From Paguma larvata (taxonomy: Eukaryota; Chordata; Mammalia; Carnivora; Viverridae), in assembly GCA_030068075.1 (NCBI GenBank), contig CM057843.1:39407832-39471831 (forward strand): DNA of 64,000 nt, given 5' to 3'. The position numbers were made by a program, and so were the translations under genes. The notes below the pieces were generated by a model. It was given only the letters and a program-made list of their open reading frames with translations. It searched no databases and was not told where the DNA came from. Below, in pieces: positions 53,801-57,944 of this stretch (position 1 is the first letter of the stretch; every line of letters begins with the position of its first letter).

Positions 53801-56286
53801 TGTACTCCCCTAAATGAAACTGACAGAACTAGGGGTGCCTGACTGGCTCGGGCCGGTAGAGCAAGAGACTCTCTTTTTTAATTTCTTTAATGTTTATTTT
53901 TGAGGGAGAGACAGAGCATGAACGGGGGAGGGGCAGAGAGAGAGAGGGAGACACAGAATCCAAAGCAGGCTCCAGGCTCTGAGCTGTCAGCACTGAGCTG
54001 GACACAGGGCTCGAACCCATGAACCGAACCGTGAGATCGTGCCCTGAGCTGAGGTCAGAGGCTTAAAACCCACTGAGCCACCCAGGCACCCTGAGCGTGC
54101 GACTCTTAATCTCGGGGTCGTGTGTTCTAGCCCCATGTTGGGCATGGAGCCTACTTACAAAATAACAACAATAAAAATAAAATAATGACAAACTGACAGA
54201 ACTGTCTGCGTTCTCTTCTGACTGAGGTCTAGGATGAGATTTAAGCGGCTTAGAACATTTGCTGATAAAAGCTGACAGGACAAACCCTTAGAACAACGGT
54301 GCGTAGGTTCAAATTTTTGTTCCTGCCACTCACTGGCTGTGTGACCTTGAACAAGCTACTTAGCCTCTCTGTGCCTCAGTAATAATTCCTACTTCTCAGG
54401 GCTGTTAAGAAGACTAAAATGACTTAATATTTGCAAAGCAGGTAGAACAGTGCCCAGCAAGTTGTACGTAAATAGAAGGAACCAGTAATTATTTAACCGA
54501 AATGAGCTGGCCATTCAATGGCCTCTTGCTCATTCGGTATTTATTGAATACCTACTGAGTTCATTAGGCCTGACGTAAAGGACATACACATCTCACCATC
54601 TAGTAGGAAAAACACACACACAACAACGAAAAATTTTTTTGTTCTTTGAGGAAAACGTGACGATTCTGAGAATTACACAGGATTCTAAGAAAGGCCGGAG
54701 AAAGAACATTCAGTTATTACTCTGTAAACTTAAAAAAAAAAAAAAAACAACCCCAAACCTACAGTTCAATTCTCTGAATCATTTAAAAGATCCAATTCAG
54801 TTTAATGATTTGTGAATTCAGAGCAAGCTCGGGTACGCACTAGCCTTTCGGCAAATATTCGCATTTGATACCACCGATTTAACCTCTCTGGATGTTTTCC
54901 CTCCTACCTCCTTCCCCCAGTCTTGATCACCCAGAAAATAATCTCTGGGCTCACCGCTCATCCTCAGTTAATGGGTGGGGGAGGGCATATGGATTCAATC
55001 AGACCAACCCTCAACAGTTTTTAAAAACAACTTAATATTTGGGAGGGGAGGGAGAGGATGGAGAAAGCTTCGGTAACTGGCGAGGTCTCCCCTGACCACC
55101 TGGCCGCCGGTACATCTTAAAATTCTGGTTTCACTCGAACCACTGTGAGCTGGGATACGTACAGTTGGTTTAATAACGGAGAGAAAACTGAAATTCAGTC
55201 GAGCCGCACCCCTCTCCCAAATCCATTCAATTCTTTTCAATGTAACCGCTTTTAAATGCTCCGAACCCAGTCAAGCTGCTAATTGTCCGTGTTTGTAGCC
55301 CGGGCCGTCCACACCGACCCTGCGGAGTCCGGATCCTCGGGCGAGAGCGGCCGAGGCCCACCCACCTCTCCCTCCCGCGGCCGCTTCCGCGCCTACACCC
55401 GGCGAGCCGAACCGCTTTGGGAAGCGCTCGGCACTGGAAGTGGCGGCTGTCGCTGCCCGCGGGCCGGACTGACGACACCCCCCAGCCCTTCCCCGGCGTA
55501 CGCCGCCCTCGGGCAGCCGAGTCGCCCCCGAACTTGAACCGGCCAACGCCGGACGTGCGGTCTGGCGACTTTTCTAAACTCCGGGCGCCGGCATCGCGTC
55601 GCCAGAGCGGGAGCTGGAGCGGCGGGCGCGGCGCAGGGGCCGCGAGGGCAAAGGCTCGGGGAGCGAGCGCGGTGCTCCCGCCGGCCCGCCGCGGCGCAGG
55701 AGCTGGAACCGCAGCCGGATGCACCGTCTCCTCCCCGGAGATTGCGATATGGATCAAAGGCTGGGAGACACGGGGAGGTGGGGGGGACATTGATCTCCCC
55801 GGACTCGCAGCTTTCCGAGCAGGGAAAGAGGCAGGAAGGAGCTCCCCAGAACCAGGGCGGGGGCGTGCGGAGAGGCGGGCCGGTGAGAGCGTGCTGGGGT
55901 CGGCGGGGAACCCATCTCCGGAGCCTCGGGTCCCGGGGTCGGGGTCTGCATGGGAGGGTGGGAGGTGGAACCAAGTTTTCACTCCCAGAGCCTGAAGCGG
56001 TTCTCCGCACAGAGCTGGTTGCCCGGGTGGGCGGACCCCCTCCTCCGCCAGCAGCCCAGCAGCTTCGCCACAATGATGTCTTTTTTCACTTGAGTCCTCC
56101 CCGCCCCCGCCACGCCGGCCCCAGAGGTCCGGCGAGAGGGACCTGTGCACAGCCCTCCGCGGGGACCCCCATCGCACCCACGGCCCACCCGCGCCCCGCG
56201 CCGGCCCGGGGCTGCGGACGCCCGCTCTCCGGGGCTGGCCGGCTCGCTCTTACCTTGACGAGCCGGAGCTGCGGGCGCCAGCCCAT
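10114..56286 (-). CDS. CRHR1: CRHR1, corticotropin-releasing hormone receptor 1 (complete CDS, 13 coding exons, 415 aa)
   Basis: CRHR1 is a class B1 Gs-coupled receptor in the plasma membrane that binds CRH and urocortin and drives ACTH release. Coding exons, in gene order, are 56286-56254, 36236-36149, 27678-27559, 22763-22678, 15622-15516, 14810-14690, 14473-14320, 14017-13957, 11879-11807, 11550-11465, 11241-11106, 10911-10870 and 10254-10114. Lengths sum to 1248 nt (415 codons plus TGA), phases agree at every junction, and every intron is GT-AG. Residues 1-23 are the signal peptide. The hormone-binding domain has cysteines C30, C44, C54, C68, C87 and C102 and N-glycosylation sites at 38, 45, 78, 90 and 98. 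The 7TM region has H155, C188 paired with C258, H199, E209, GWGVP (235-239), M276 and PLLG (321-324). The tail ends in STAV, a PDZ ligand. The start has A at -3 and G at +4. Human exon 6 is absent from this frame; see the relic at 15234. Confidence 0.97.
10432..10439 (-). promoter_or_regulatory. Octamer/POU motif in CRHR1 intron 13
   Basis: The minus strand reads ATGAATATGCAAATA, an ATGCAAAT octamer overlapped by an ATGAATATGCA POU-dimer-like site. It lies 178 bp inside the 615-bp last intron. Binding is inference. Confidence 0.3.
10870..10911 (-). CDS. CRHR1: CRHR1 exon 13: end of TM7, residues 356-369
   Basis: This is a 42-nt exon between acceptor CCCCAG and donor GTAAGG. It encodes [14 protein letters not shown], the conserved class B TM7 end (xVSVxYCFxNxE). 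Skipping it would keep the frame and delete 14 residues of TM7. A human splice variant lacking this exon is known. Confidence 0.97.
11106..11241 (-). CDS. CRHR1: CRHR1 exon 12: ICL3 end, TM6, ECL3, TM7 start, residues 310-355
   Basis: The acceptor CCTCAG and donor GTACC enclose 136 nt. It encodes [18 protein letters not shown] (TM6 with the PLLG kink at 321-324), then FVNPGEDE (ECL3) and [16 protein letters not shown] (TM7). It starts in phase 2, completing Arg310. Confidence 0.97.
11465..11550 (-). CDS. CRHR1: CRHR1 exon 11: TM5 and ICL3, residues 282-310
   Basis: The acceptor ATTACAG and donor GTAACC enclose 86 nt. It encodes [18 protein letters not shown] (TM5) and the ICL3 segment [10 protein letters not shown], whose serine/threonine residues are phosphorylation sites in human CRHR1. 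Confidence 0.97.
11807..11879 (-). CDS. CRHR1: CRHR1 exon 10: ECL2 and TM5 start, residues 257-281
   Basis: The acceptor TTTCTAG and donor GTAAGA enclose 73 nt. It carries C258 (paired with C258's partner C188), W259 and M276 (small-molecule antagonist contact). The split codon gives K257, the position at which CRH analogues crosslink in the human receptor. Confidence 0.97.
12650..12663 (+). promoter_or_regulatory. Candidate CTCF site in CRHR1 intron 9
   Basis: CCACTAGATGGGGC matches the CTCF core CCANNAGRKGGCRS except for one G in place of C. It is preceded by TGCAGTGTC at 12632-12640, which resembles the upstream CTCF sub-motif at the usual spacing. Occupancy is inference. Confidence 0.4.
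12725..12764 (+). repeat. C-rich low-complexity tract
   Basis: This is a run of nearly pure C with occasional A or T, giving G-runs on the CRHR1 sense strand. Confidence 0.9.
13212..13370. mobile_element. MER5-like hAT fragment
   Basis: The sequence starts AGTGATTCTCAGTCTTAGC, ends CTGAGGATCACTAC, and has GTACTTTTTAAA in the middle. These are ends and core typical of MER5 non-autonomous hAT elements. It is diverged. Confidence 0.5.
13475..13715 (-). repeat. MIR element (antisense)
   Basis: The sequence GTGCCAGACACTATTCTAAA ... GCCCATTTTACAGATGAGG AAACT ... GTCATATAACTACTTAATG follows the reverse MIR consensus across nearly its full length. Confidence 0.8.
13957..14017 (-). CDS. CRHR1: CRHR1 exon 9: TM4, residues 237-257
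   Basis: The acceptor CCTCAG and donor GTGAGT enclose 61 nt. It encodes [19 protein letters not shown] and, with exon 8, forms the class B TM4 motif GWGVP (235-239). Confidence 0.97.
14320..14473 (-). CDS. CRHR1: CRHR1 exon 8: ECL1, TM3, ICL2, residues 186-237
   Basis: The acceptor GCGGCAG and donor GTGCGC enclose 154 nt. It carries C188, H199 ([13 protein letters not shown]), E209 in TM3, then [11 protein letters not shown] (ICL2). Human has I-C-I where this copy has V-C-L before GW. Confidence 0.97.
14690..14810 (-). CDS. CRHR1: CRHR1 exon 7: TM2, residues 145-185
   Basis: The acceptor CCCCAG and donor GTATGT enclose 121 nt. It encodes [20 protein letters not shown] with the class B His155, then [20 protein letters not shown]. 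It joins in phase 2 to exon 5, completing Arg145. Confidence 0.97.
14944..14957 (+). promoter_or_regulatory. Candidate CTCF core in CRHR1 intron 5-7
   Basis: CCAGGAGGTGGCAG is a full match to the core CCANNAGRKGGCRS. No clear upstream sub-motif is seen. Occupancy is inference. Confidence 0.3.
15234..15320 (-). pseudogene. CRHR1: Relic of alternative CRHR1 exon 6 (29-codon insert of the human long isoform)
   Basis: Between exons 5 and 7, 29 codons are open in the frame that would join both exons, and they align without gaps to the 29-residue insert of human CRHR1 isoform 1 as I remember it. Identical positions are PG at 1-2, W6, LEV 14-16, W20, Q26 and RR 28-29. The right-hand end has a possible donor (AG followed by GTGGCA). 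The base pair before the expected first base is AT and not AG (15322-15321), so the acceptor appears lost. Using the next AG (in CCAG) shifts the frame to an early stop. The exon is therefore probably not spliced in this species, and the 415-aa receptor would be the main product. Confidence 0.6.
15516..15622 (-). CDS. CRHR1: CRHR1 exon 5: TM1, residues 110-145
   Basis: The acceptor CACCTCAG and donor GTGAGA enclose 107 nt. It encodes [17 protein letters not shown] (start of TM1) to VAFVLFLRL. The exon ends in phase 2 (AG of Arg145), which allows either exon 7 or an 87-nt exon 6 to follow in frame. Confidence 0.97.
16022..16232 (-). mobile_element. Feliform tRNA-Lys SINE, first of two in one target
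   Basis: The T-rich tail is on the left, the GAGAGA body follows, and the diverged head GAGCCGCCCGGGGCAGCC is on the right. The flank TCATCCAC appears before it, between it and the next SINE, and again after that one as TCATCCGC. Confidence 0.9.
16246..16416 (-). mobile_element. Older carnivore tRNA-Lys SINE (shorter body), second of two
   Basis: The poly-T is at 16246-16260. GGCTTGAACTCACGACCC and CCGACTGAGCCACCCAGG follow. The body lacks the GAGAGA/CT-rich stretch, so it belongs to an older carnivore subfamily. Confidence 0.85.
18045..18190 (-). repeat. MIR element (antisense)
   Basis: The sequence TTATTAAGCACCTACTGCAT GCTGGGCACTGTGCCAGGTG CTTTATAGACA matches the reverse MIR 3' end. Confidence 0.65.
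18480..18745. repeat. Decayed minisatellite-like repeat, about 22-26 bp unit
   Basis: The theme AGAGACAGCC followed by a TAATGACAC-like half recurs at least six times with heavy divergence: AAGAGACAGCC, CGAGACGTGG, ACAGGACAGCC, AAGAGACGCC, AGGGACCC and GAGAGACAGCC. Confidence 0.5.
19112..19275. mobile_element. MER5-like hAT fragment
   Basis: The sequence AAGTGTGGTCCCCAGACCC ... CATCACCCAGGAGTTTGCAA ... GAATCTTCATCTTAGCAAG ... TCAGAAGTTCTGGTCC follows the MER5A consensus. Confidence 0.65.
19735..19925. promoter_or_regulatory. TAAT-rich block in CRHR1 intron 4
   Basis: Homeodomain-type cores CTTAATTAG, GTTAATTGG and TAATTAAATTAATTGATTA fall within 190 bp of otherwise GC-rich DNA. It is a candidate conserved non-coding element. 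No function is shown by sequence alone. Confidence 0.25.
20175..20305 (-). repeat. MIR element (antisense)
   Basis: The sequence GGTGAGGAAGCTGGGACTC ... GGGGACACACAGCACGTG ... CCAAAGCCCGTGCTGTTTCC follows the reverse MIR 5' half. Confidence 0.6.
21500..21660. mobile_element. MER5-like hAT fragment
   Basis: The sequence ACTCATCAGAAGGTCC, CTTGTTAAAAGTCAGATTCC and GGGGTCTGCATTTGAACAA is typical of MER5A. Confidence 0.65.
21955..22375 (+). mobile_element. L1M (L1ME-type) 3' end
   Basis: The sequence GACTGGTTAAGGAAGCGACG GTACATC, GATCGGCCTCCAAGAT-like and AACAGTGTATATAACAGGC, then GCCTCTGGGGAGGGAACTC and GTACCTTTTGGATTTTG, match the L1ME 3' UTR layout. Confidence 0.75.
22678..22763 (-). CDS. CRHR1: CRHR1 exon 4: end of hormone-binding domain, residues 81-109
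   Basis: The acceptor TTTTTCCAG and donor GTGAGG enclose 86 nt. It encodes [20 protein letters not shown] then CQEILSGE. It carries C87, C102 and the glycosylation sites at N90 (NGS) and N98 (NYS). The last residues read S-G-E where human has N-E-E, at the junction with TM1. Confidence 0.97.
23105..23440. repeat. Degenerate tandem repeat with three CACGTG E-boxes
   Basis: An ACGTGGTG/ACATGGTG theme recurs about every 35-60 bp. The perfect E-box CACGTG occurs at 23111, 23155 and 23315. The unit is badly eroded. Confidence 0.45.
24787..25025 (+). repeat. MIR element, near full length
   Basis: The sequence GAGAGCATGGCTCTTAACCC, GGTTCAAATCCTGACACCAC, CTGTGTGACCTTGGGCGAGT, CATAACCTCTCAG and GTGAGCTATTATT follows the MIR consensus from end to end. 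Confidence 0.85.
25275..25500. promoter_or_regulatory. AT-rich block with TAAT palindrome, intron 3
   Basis: CCTAATGATTAGG (25461-25473) is a palindrome of two TAAT half-sites. It sits next to GAATTAATTAAGG and inside a block of lower GC than its surroundings. It is a possible homeodomain enhancer; this is inference. Confidence 0.25.
25655..25765 (-). repeat. MIR element (antisense)
   Basis: The sequence GTGGAGAAACTGAGGCCCAG AGAGGGCAGTG ... GGAGCCGGGGCTAGAACCCA follows the reverse MIR. Confidence 0.65.
25900..26085 (+). repeat. L2 (LINE2) fragment
   Basis: The sequence GCAATGGGGAGCCGCAGAAG, AGGGCGTGACAGGG, GGACCGGGGCGGTGGC and GGTGAAGTTGACAGGAT matches an L2 3' segment as I remember it. Confidence 0.6.
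27245..27445 (+). repeat. MIR element
   Basis: The sequence TTCACCTCTTACCAGCTGG, CTAACCTCTCGGAGCCT and GGGATATTGTGGGAATTAGC is a diverged MIR core and 3' half. Confidence 0.65.
27559..27678 (-). CDS. CRHR1: CRHR1 exon 3: hormone-binding domain, residues 41-80
   Basis: The acceptor CATCCCAG and donor GTAAGG enclose 120 nt. It encodes [20 protein letters not shown] then [19 protein letters not shown]. It carries C44, C54, C68 and the glycosylation sites at N45 and N78. The CW-PxxxG pattern is the class B extracellular domain signature. Confidence 0.97.
28447..28808. mobile_element. hAT-type DNA element split by a SINE
   Basis: ATTCTTAACCTCAGTC opens the element. TTAGATTCTCAAAGAAGTC and a TATGACTCAAAAAA end close it, with the SINE in the middle. 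The arrangement resembles Charlie-type hAT MERs. I cannot name the exact family. Confidence 0.45.
28518..28725 (+). mobile_element. Feliform tRNA-Lys SINE
   Basis: The head GCCCCTGGGTGGCTCAGTCG GTTAAGC, CT-rich body and A-rich tail are present. It is flanked by the direct repeat AAAAATTTGG (28508-28517 and after the tail). It is antisense to CRHR1 and missing part of the GGGCTCTGTGCTGACAGCTC segment. Confidence 0.93.
28954..28967 (+). promoter_or_regulatory. Candidate CTCF core in CRHR1 intron 2
   Basis: CCAGCAGGTGGCGG matches the full core CCANNAGRKGGCRS. Occupancy is inference. Confidence 0.35.
29700..29880 (-). repeat. MIR element (antisense)
   Basis: The sequence GCAGACGAGGAAACTGAGGC ACAGGGAAGTTAAGTCACTT GCTC follows the reverse MIR core. 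Confidence 0.75.
31875..32265 (+). repeat. L2 (LINE2) fragment
   Basis: The sequence GCTGGGGACACAGTACCTGT TCTAGG, GCAGAGACCTAAAGGAAG, GCCATGTGCACATCGGGGGA, CAGGTGCAAAGGCCCTGAGG is a typical old L2 3' region. Confidence 0.65.
33230..33440 (+). repeat. MIR element
   Basis: The sequence GGTTCAAATCTCGGGGCTAC, GCTTGGGCAAGTTACTTAAC CTCTCTGAGCCTCAG, GTAAAATGAAGAT and AAGCACTAAATAA follows the MIR consensus. Confidence 0.85.
34518..34730 (+). mobile_element. Feliform tRNA-Lys SINE
   Basis: The head GGGGCGCCCTGGGGGGCTCA, CT-rich body and AAATAAATAAAG tail are present. It is antisense to CRHR1. Confidence 0.94.
35578..35745 (+). repeat. MIR element
   Basis: The sequence GGCTCAAATCCTGGCTGTGG, CTGTGCCTCAGTTTCCTTAG and CAGTACCTGGCGCGT follows the MIR consensus. 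Confidence 0.75.
36149..36236 (-). CDS. CRHR1: CRHR1 exon 2: signal peptide end and start of ectodomain, residues 12-41
   Basis: The acceptor GTCCGCAG and donor GTGAGT enclose 88 nt. It encodes [13 protein letters not shown] (hydrophobic signal core), then [17 protein letters not shown] with C30 and the glycosylation site N38. Human has L25 and H29 where this copy has S25 and P29. Confidence 0.97.
36491..36549 (+). repeat. (ACACACACAG)n microsatellite
   Basis: This is a compound CA repeat with an interspersed AGAC step. Confidence 0.95.
37040..37130 (+). repeat. MIR element fragment
   Basis: The sequence GCTGGTTACTTGACCTCTC TGGGCCTCAGTTTCCTCACC matches the MIR core. Confidence 0.65.
37452..37644 (-). 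mobile_element. Feliform tRNA-Lys SINE
   Basis: TTTAATGTTTACTTATTTAT is at the left and ACCACCCAGGCGCCCC at the right. It is in the same sense as CRHR1. Confidence 0.93.
38551..38589 (+). repeat. (GA)n microsatellite
   Basis: This is an uninterrupted GA run of about 19 units. Confidence 0.98.
38811..38839 (+). repeat. (CA)n microsatellite
   Basis: This is an uninterrupted CA run of about 14 units, 220 bp from the GA run. Confidence 0.98.
39762..39809 (+). repeat. Poly-C tract
   Basis: This is nearly pure C with a terminal run of more than 20 C. It gives poly-G on the gene's sense strand and is prone to assembly error. Confidence 0.95.
39916..40156 (-). mobile_element. Feliform tRNA-Lys SINE, first of two in one target
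   Basis: The T-rich tail is at the left and GAGCCACCCAGGCGCCCC at the right. Its flank (AAGGCTGAGAATT before, GAGGCTGACAGTT after) is repeated again beyond the next SINE. Confidence 0.93.
40171..40392 (-). mobile_element. Feliform tRNA-Lys SINE, second of two in one target
   Basis: The poly-T is at 40171-40183 and the head GAGCCGCCCAGGCGCCCC at the right. It is followed by AAGGCTGAGAGTT, the third copy of the target. Confidence 0.94.
40461..40668 (-). mobile_element. Feliform tRNA-Lys SINE
   Basis: It is flanked by TGAAACTCTGTAATTAAA on the left and TGAAACCCTGTAATTAAA on the right, an 18-bp target-site duplication with one difference. Confidence 0.95.
40945..41173 (-). mobile_element. Feliform tRNA-Lys SINE
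   Basis: It has a long poly-T tail and an intact head. It is flanked by TCAGAACCATTTCT on both sides. Confidence 0.96.
42430..42970 (-). mobile_element. L1 ORF2-region fragment (antisense)
   Basis: The sequence AACAAGGCTGCTGTGAGCAT GGGGGTGCA, ATTTTTTGAGGACCCACCAT, TTTCCCTGGTGATGAG and TTTATCAGATATATGGTTTGC is the reverse complement of L1 ORF2. It is broken, with no intact reading frame. Confidence 0.85.
43013..43226 (-). mobile_element. Feliform tRNA-Lys SINE
   Basis: It is flanked by AAGAGAAGAAAATCTA on both sides (16-bp target-site duplication) and inserted at the end of the L1 fragment. Confidence 0.96.
44605..44795 (+). repeat. MIR element
   Basis: The sequence TGTGTGACCTTGGGTAACTT AACTTCTCGGAGCTTCAG, ATAAATGGGGCTAATAGGAA and AACTATTATT follows the MIR consensus. 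Confidence 0.75.
45194..45306 (+). repeat. Polypyrimidine (CCTT/CCCT)n tract
   Basis: About 110 bp are almost purely C and T, so the CRHR1 sense strand is purine-only. It is a candidate for triplex structure. Confidence 0.95.
45312..45470 (-). repeat. MIR element (antisense)
   Basis: The sequence AAAGGCTTGCACAGTGCCAG, CACTGCACAGATGACAAACTG and TGGTAACTTGCTCACTG is a diverged reverse MIR. Confidence 0.55.
46446..46655 (+). mobile_element. MER20 (hAT-Charlie) element
   Basis: The sequence GTGGTTCTCAACTGGGGGCA ACTTTG, CACAACTGGAGTGCTGTTGG CAT, CACAGGGCAGCCCCCACGGC and GCTGAGGTTTGGGAACC follows the MER20 consensus nearly end to end. Confidence 0.85.
48392..48464 (+). repeat. 34-bp tandem duplication
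   Basis: CGGAGGGAGCCAAGAATGG onward is repeated at 48392 and 48426 with one T/C difference, then CGGAG starts a third time. Confidence 0.95.
48614..48858 (+). mobile_element. Feliform tRNA-Lys SINE with deleted box A region
   Basis: GGGGCGCCTGGG is joined directly to TTAAGCATTGACTTCGG, so the GTGGCTCAGTCGG part is missing. The A-rich tail is extended into a CA/A mix. It is flanked by GAAGACCCCAG and GAAGACCTCAG. Confidence 0.93.
51035..51240 (-). repeat. MIR element (antisense)
   Basis: The sequence TTATTAAGCACTCACTATGT GCCAGACACTGTG and TTTTTACAGATGAAGACACT GAGG follows the reverse MIR. Confidence 0.75.
51570..51610 (+). repeat. 20-bp tandem duplication
   Basis: CAGCGGAGCCTCTAATCACC is followed by CAGCAGAGCCTCTAATCACC, with one internal difference. 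Confidence 0.95.
52035..52395 (-). repeat. Two antisense MIR-type pieces
   Basis: The first piece (52035-52195) has CAGGTACTTTCCATGTATCA and CCCCATAGCTGGGGAGGAAC. The second (52250-52395) has CCCCGTTTACAGACAGAGAA and AAGTCACACAGCTGATAGAG. Both are diverged. Confidence 0.55.
53265..53456 (+). mobile_element. Carnivore tRNA-Lys SINE
   Basis: The head GAGGCGCCTGGGGGGCTCAG TGGGTAGAGC and a shortened body are present. It is flanked by ACTCGCTCTCCTT and ACTCACTTTCCTT. Confidence 0.92.
53832..54186 (+). mobile_element. Older carnivore SINE, split by a younger SINE
   Basis: GGGGTGCCTGACTGGCTCGG at 53832 continues at about 54096 with CGACTCTTAATCTCGGGGTC and an A-rich tail. The outer flanks AAACTGACAGAACT on both sides show a single original insertion. 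Confidence 0.9.
53873..54092 (-). mobile_element. Feliform SINE nested inside the older SINE
   Basis: The T-rich tail is at 53873 and the head GAGCCACCCAGGCACCC at the right. It sits in the GACTCT of the host SINE. Confidence 0.93.
54290..54495 (+). repeat. MIR element
   Basis: The sequence GGTTCAAATTTTTGTTCCTG, GGCTGTGTGACCTTGAACAA and ACAGTGCCCAGCAAGT follows the MIR consensus. Confidence 0.85.
56254..56286 (-). CDS. CRHR1: CRHR1 exon 1 coding part: residues 1-11
   Basis: ATGGGCTGG.. encodes [11 protein letters not shown] and is followed by donor GTAAGA. Human reads MGGHPQLRLVK. The start context is GAGG-ATG-G, with A at -3 and G at +4. The exon joins in phase 0 to exon 2 and starts the signal peptide. 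Confidence 0.95.
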
Positions 56287-56302
56287 CCTCGGGCTCGCTC
56301 GG

Positions 56303-56335
56303 TCACCGTCCCGGACGCCTGGGTCCCTCGGACAT
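56303..56335 (-). promoter_or_regulatory. Upstream ORF in the CRHR1 leader (10 codons)
   Basis: ATG at 56335 opens a frame reading MSEGPRRPGR and stops at TGA (56305-56303), 16 nt before the receptor ATG and in a different frame. G is at -3. An upstream AUG that reduces translation has been reported for rat CRHR1. Confidence 0.6.
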
Positions 56336-57194
56336 CCCAGAGGGGCCGGCCGGCGGTTGCGGGCTGGGGCGGCGCGGGCTGGGCGGCCGGGCTCCCGAGT
56401 CGCTGCCCGGCGCCGAGGTGCCCGGCTCCGCGCTCCCCGGCCCCGCAGCCCGGCCCGGCCCCGCGGGCTCCCGCTCTCCGCGGCCCCGGCAGGTCCGGCC
56501 GCCGCTTCCCGACTCGGCCAGACCCGCAGCCGCCCGGCGTCCCCGCCGCCTCCCCCTCGGTCCGCGCAGCTCCCCGCCTTGGCTCCCCGCCCCCTCGCCT
56601 GGCGTCCCCTCCCCTCTCCCCCCCCCCGCGCCTCTCCCCTCCCCTTCGGTCCCTCCTCCGCGCCGCGCCCCTCCGCGCGCTGCCTCTTCGCCTCCTCCGT
56701 GCCCTCCCCTCCCGGACCTGCTCCCCGCGCCCTCGCCTCGCTGACCCCCTTTCCCTGAGCCCAGGTTTGCGGCAGTCGGCGGGACGCGCTGGCAGCGGTG
56801 GCGGCCGCCGCAGCCCGGGATGGGAGGGGGGGGGGGTGGCGGCGACGGCGGGGGCCGGAGAGGTGGCAGTCTCCCGCCTCCCGCCTGGCTTGAGGTCGGG
56901 GCCTGGGGAGTCCAGGGAGTGCGGGGGTCTTGCGGAGCTCAGGTGAATCTGTGAGAGCGAGGCTATCGGAGACCGGGGAATAGGGCAGCCCCGAAAGAGC
57001 AGAGGCGCCGCGGAAACCGGGTGACGCGCGGAACTGCGTTTGAGCAGTTCCCGCCCTTCGGCCAGCTGGCCAGAAGGTCCCCACCGCCCCCACTTCTGCA
57101 GGGCGCGGGCGTTGAGTCCGACCCCCAGCACCTTTGGCATCCATGTGCCAGGTGCGCCCAGAGAGGCGGAAGCTCTGTGGGACGAATCCTTTAC

Positions 57195-57249
57195 ATTCAT
57201 TCATTCGTTCATTTTCATTCATTCGTTCGTTCACCCATTCATTCATTCC
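57195..57249 (+). repeat. (ATTC)n tetranucleotide repeat
   Basis: The sequence is ATTCATTCATTCGTTCATTT with variants, at the upstream edge of the CpG island. Confidence 0.95.
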
Positions 57250-57944
57250 CCAAACTAAGCGCCTGCCCAGTTTGGTTCAGGCAAGGGGCTGAAGCGGGGA
57301 ATCCTAAGCGGAAGGGGGGACGGCGGGGCCCCGCAGGACTGGCGGGCATCTGAGCACCGTGGAGGCGAAAGCCGAGGGCGCATTGCACTACAGCAGCGGA
57401 AAGCGGCTAGGAATCCAGCGAGCAGGGCGTGGAGGAGGTCACAGCGCCCCCTGTCGGCCGAACCCTCGGGGGAGGGGTCAGCCGCCCCTCCAGACCTCTG
57501 TGTCTCTGTCTGGCTTTGGCTCCCTAGCTCCCTACCTGGCTCCTAGCTTTGGGAAGCGGTTCCCACCTCCTCCAGCCCCTTAAACTTTCCTCTCCAGCCC
57601 TTCCAGTTGGGCAGAATTTTTGACTTCCAACCCTTCGTGTCTCCACGGGGGAGCTGAAGAGAGGTGGGGCCACCCGGCAAAGCCTCAGCCTGCAGCGCCT
57701 AGCAAAGTCCCCTCAGAACAAGCCCGAAGACTCCGGGGCGGGGCACGGTCCCACGGTGGTGGCGAACCGGCTTTGAAACAAACTCTGAACCTAACTGCCC
57801 TGGATTCTGTGCCCTGTTGGGCCCACTCGCCTTCTATCTACTCACTTCACATCATATTATGCAAGAACCACAGCGTTCATGGGTCCACTTGCTTCTTCAC
57901 TTAGAAGGGGAGTTACTGTAAGACGTAGTGTGATTCAACATGCA

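Larger units (their letters stand above)
36237..56253 (-). other. CRHR1: CRHR1 intron 1
   Basis: The intron is 20 kb. It holds ten SINEs (six between 37.4 and 43.3 kb), two CA-rich microsatellites, a GA microsatellite, a poly-C run, a polypyrimidine tract, an antisense L1, a MER20, several MIRs and two local tandem duplications. AT-rich blocks at 41805-41950, 43790-43870 and 50655-50810 stand out from GC-rich surroundings. No coding exon is recognised. Confidence 0.8.
55280..57130 (-). promoter_or_regulatory. CRHR1: CpG island and likely CRHR1 promoter with first exon
   Basis: There is a sharp rise in G+C and CpG density over about 1.85 kb around exon 1, with many GC boxes (CCCCGCCC/GGGCGG types). 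No TATA box is evident on the minus strand near the expected start. The 5' UTR must begin above 56286. The exact start site is not visible. Confidence 0.75.

Noticed and set aside
55227..56177. Minus-strand open frame of 316 codons within intron 1 next to exon 1
   Set aside because: GC-driven composition, no recognisable domain, and it reads across the intron. It also ends in low-complexity sequence.
55742..56758. Plus-strand open frame of 338 codons antisense to CRHR1 exon 1
   Set aside because: It lies wholly in the CpG island, is Pro/Arg/Ala-rich with no domain, and such long open frames are expected where stop codons are depleted by high GC.
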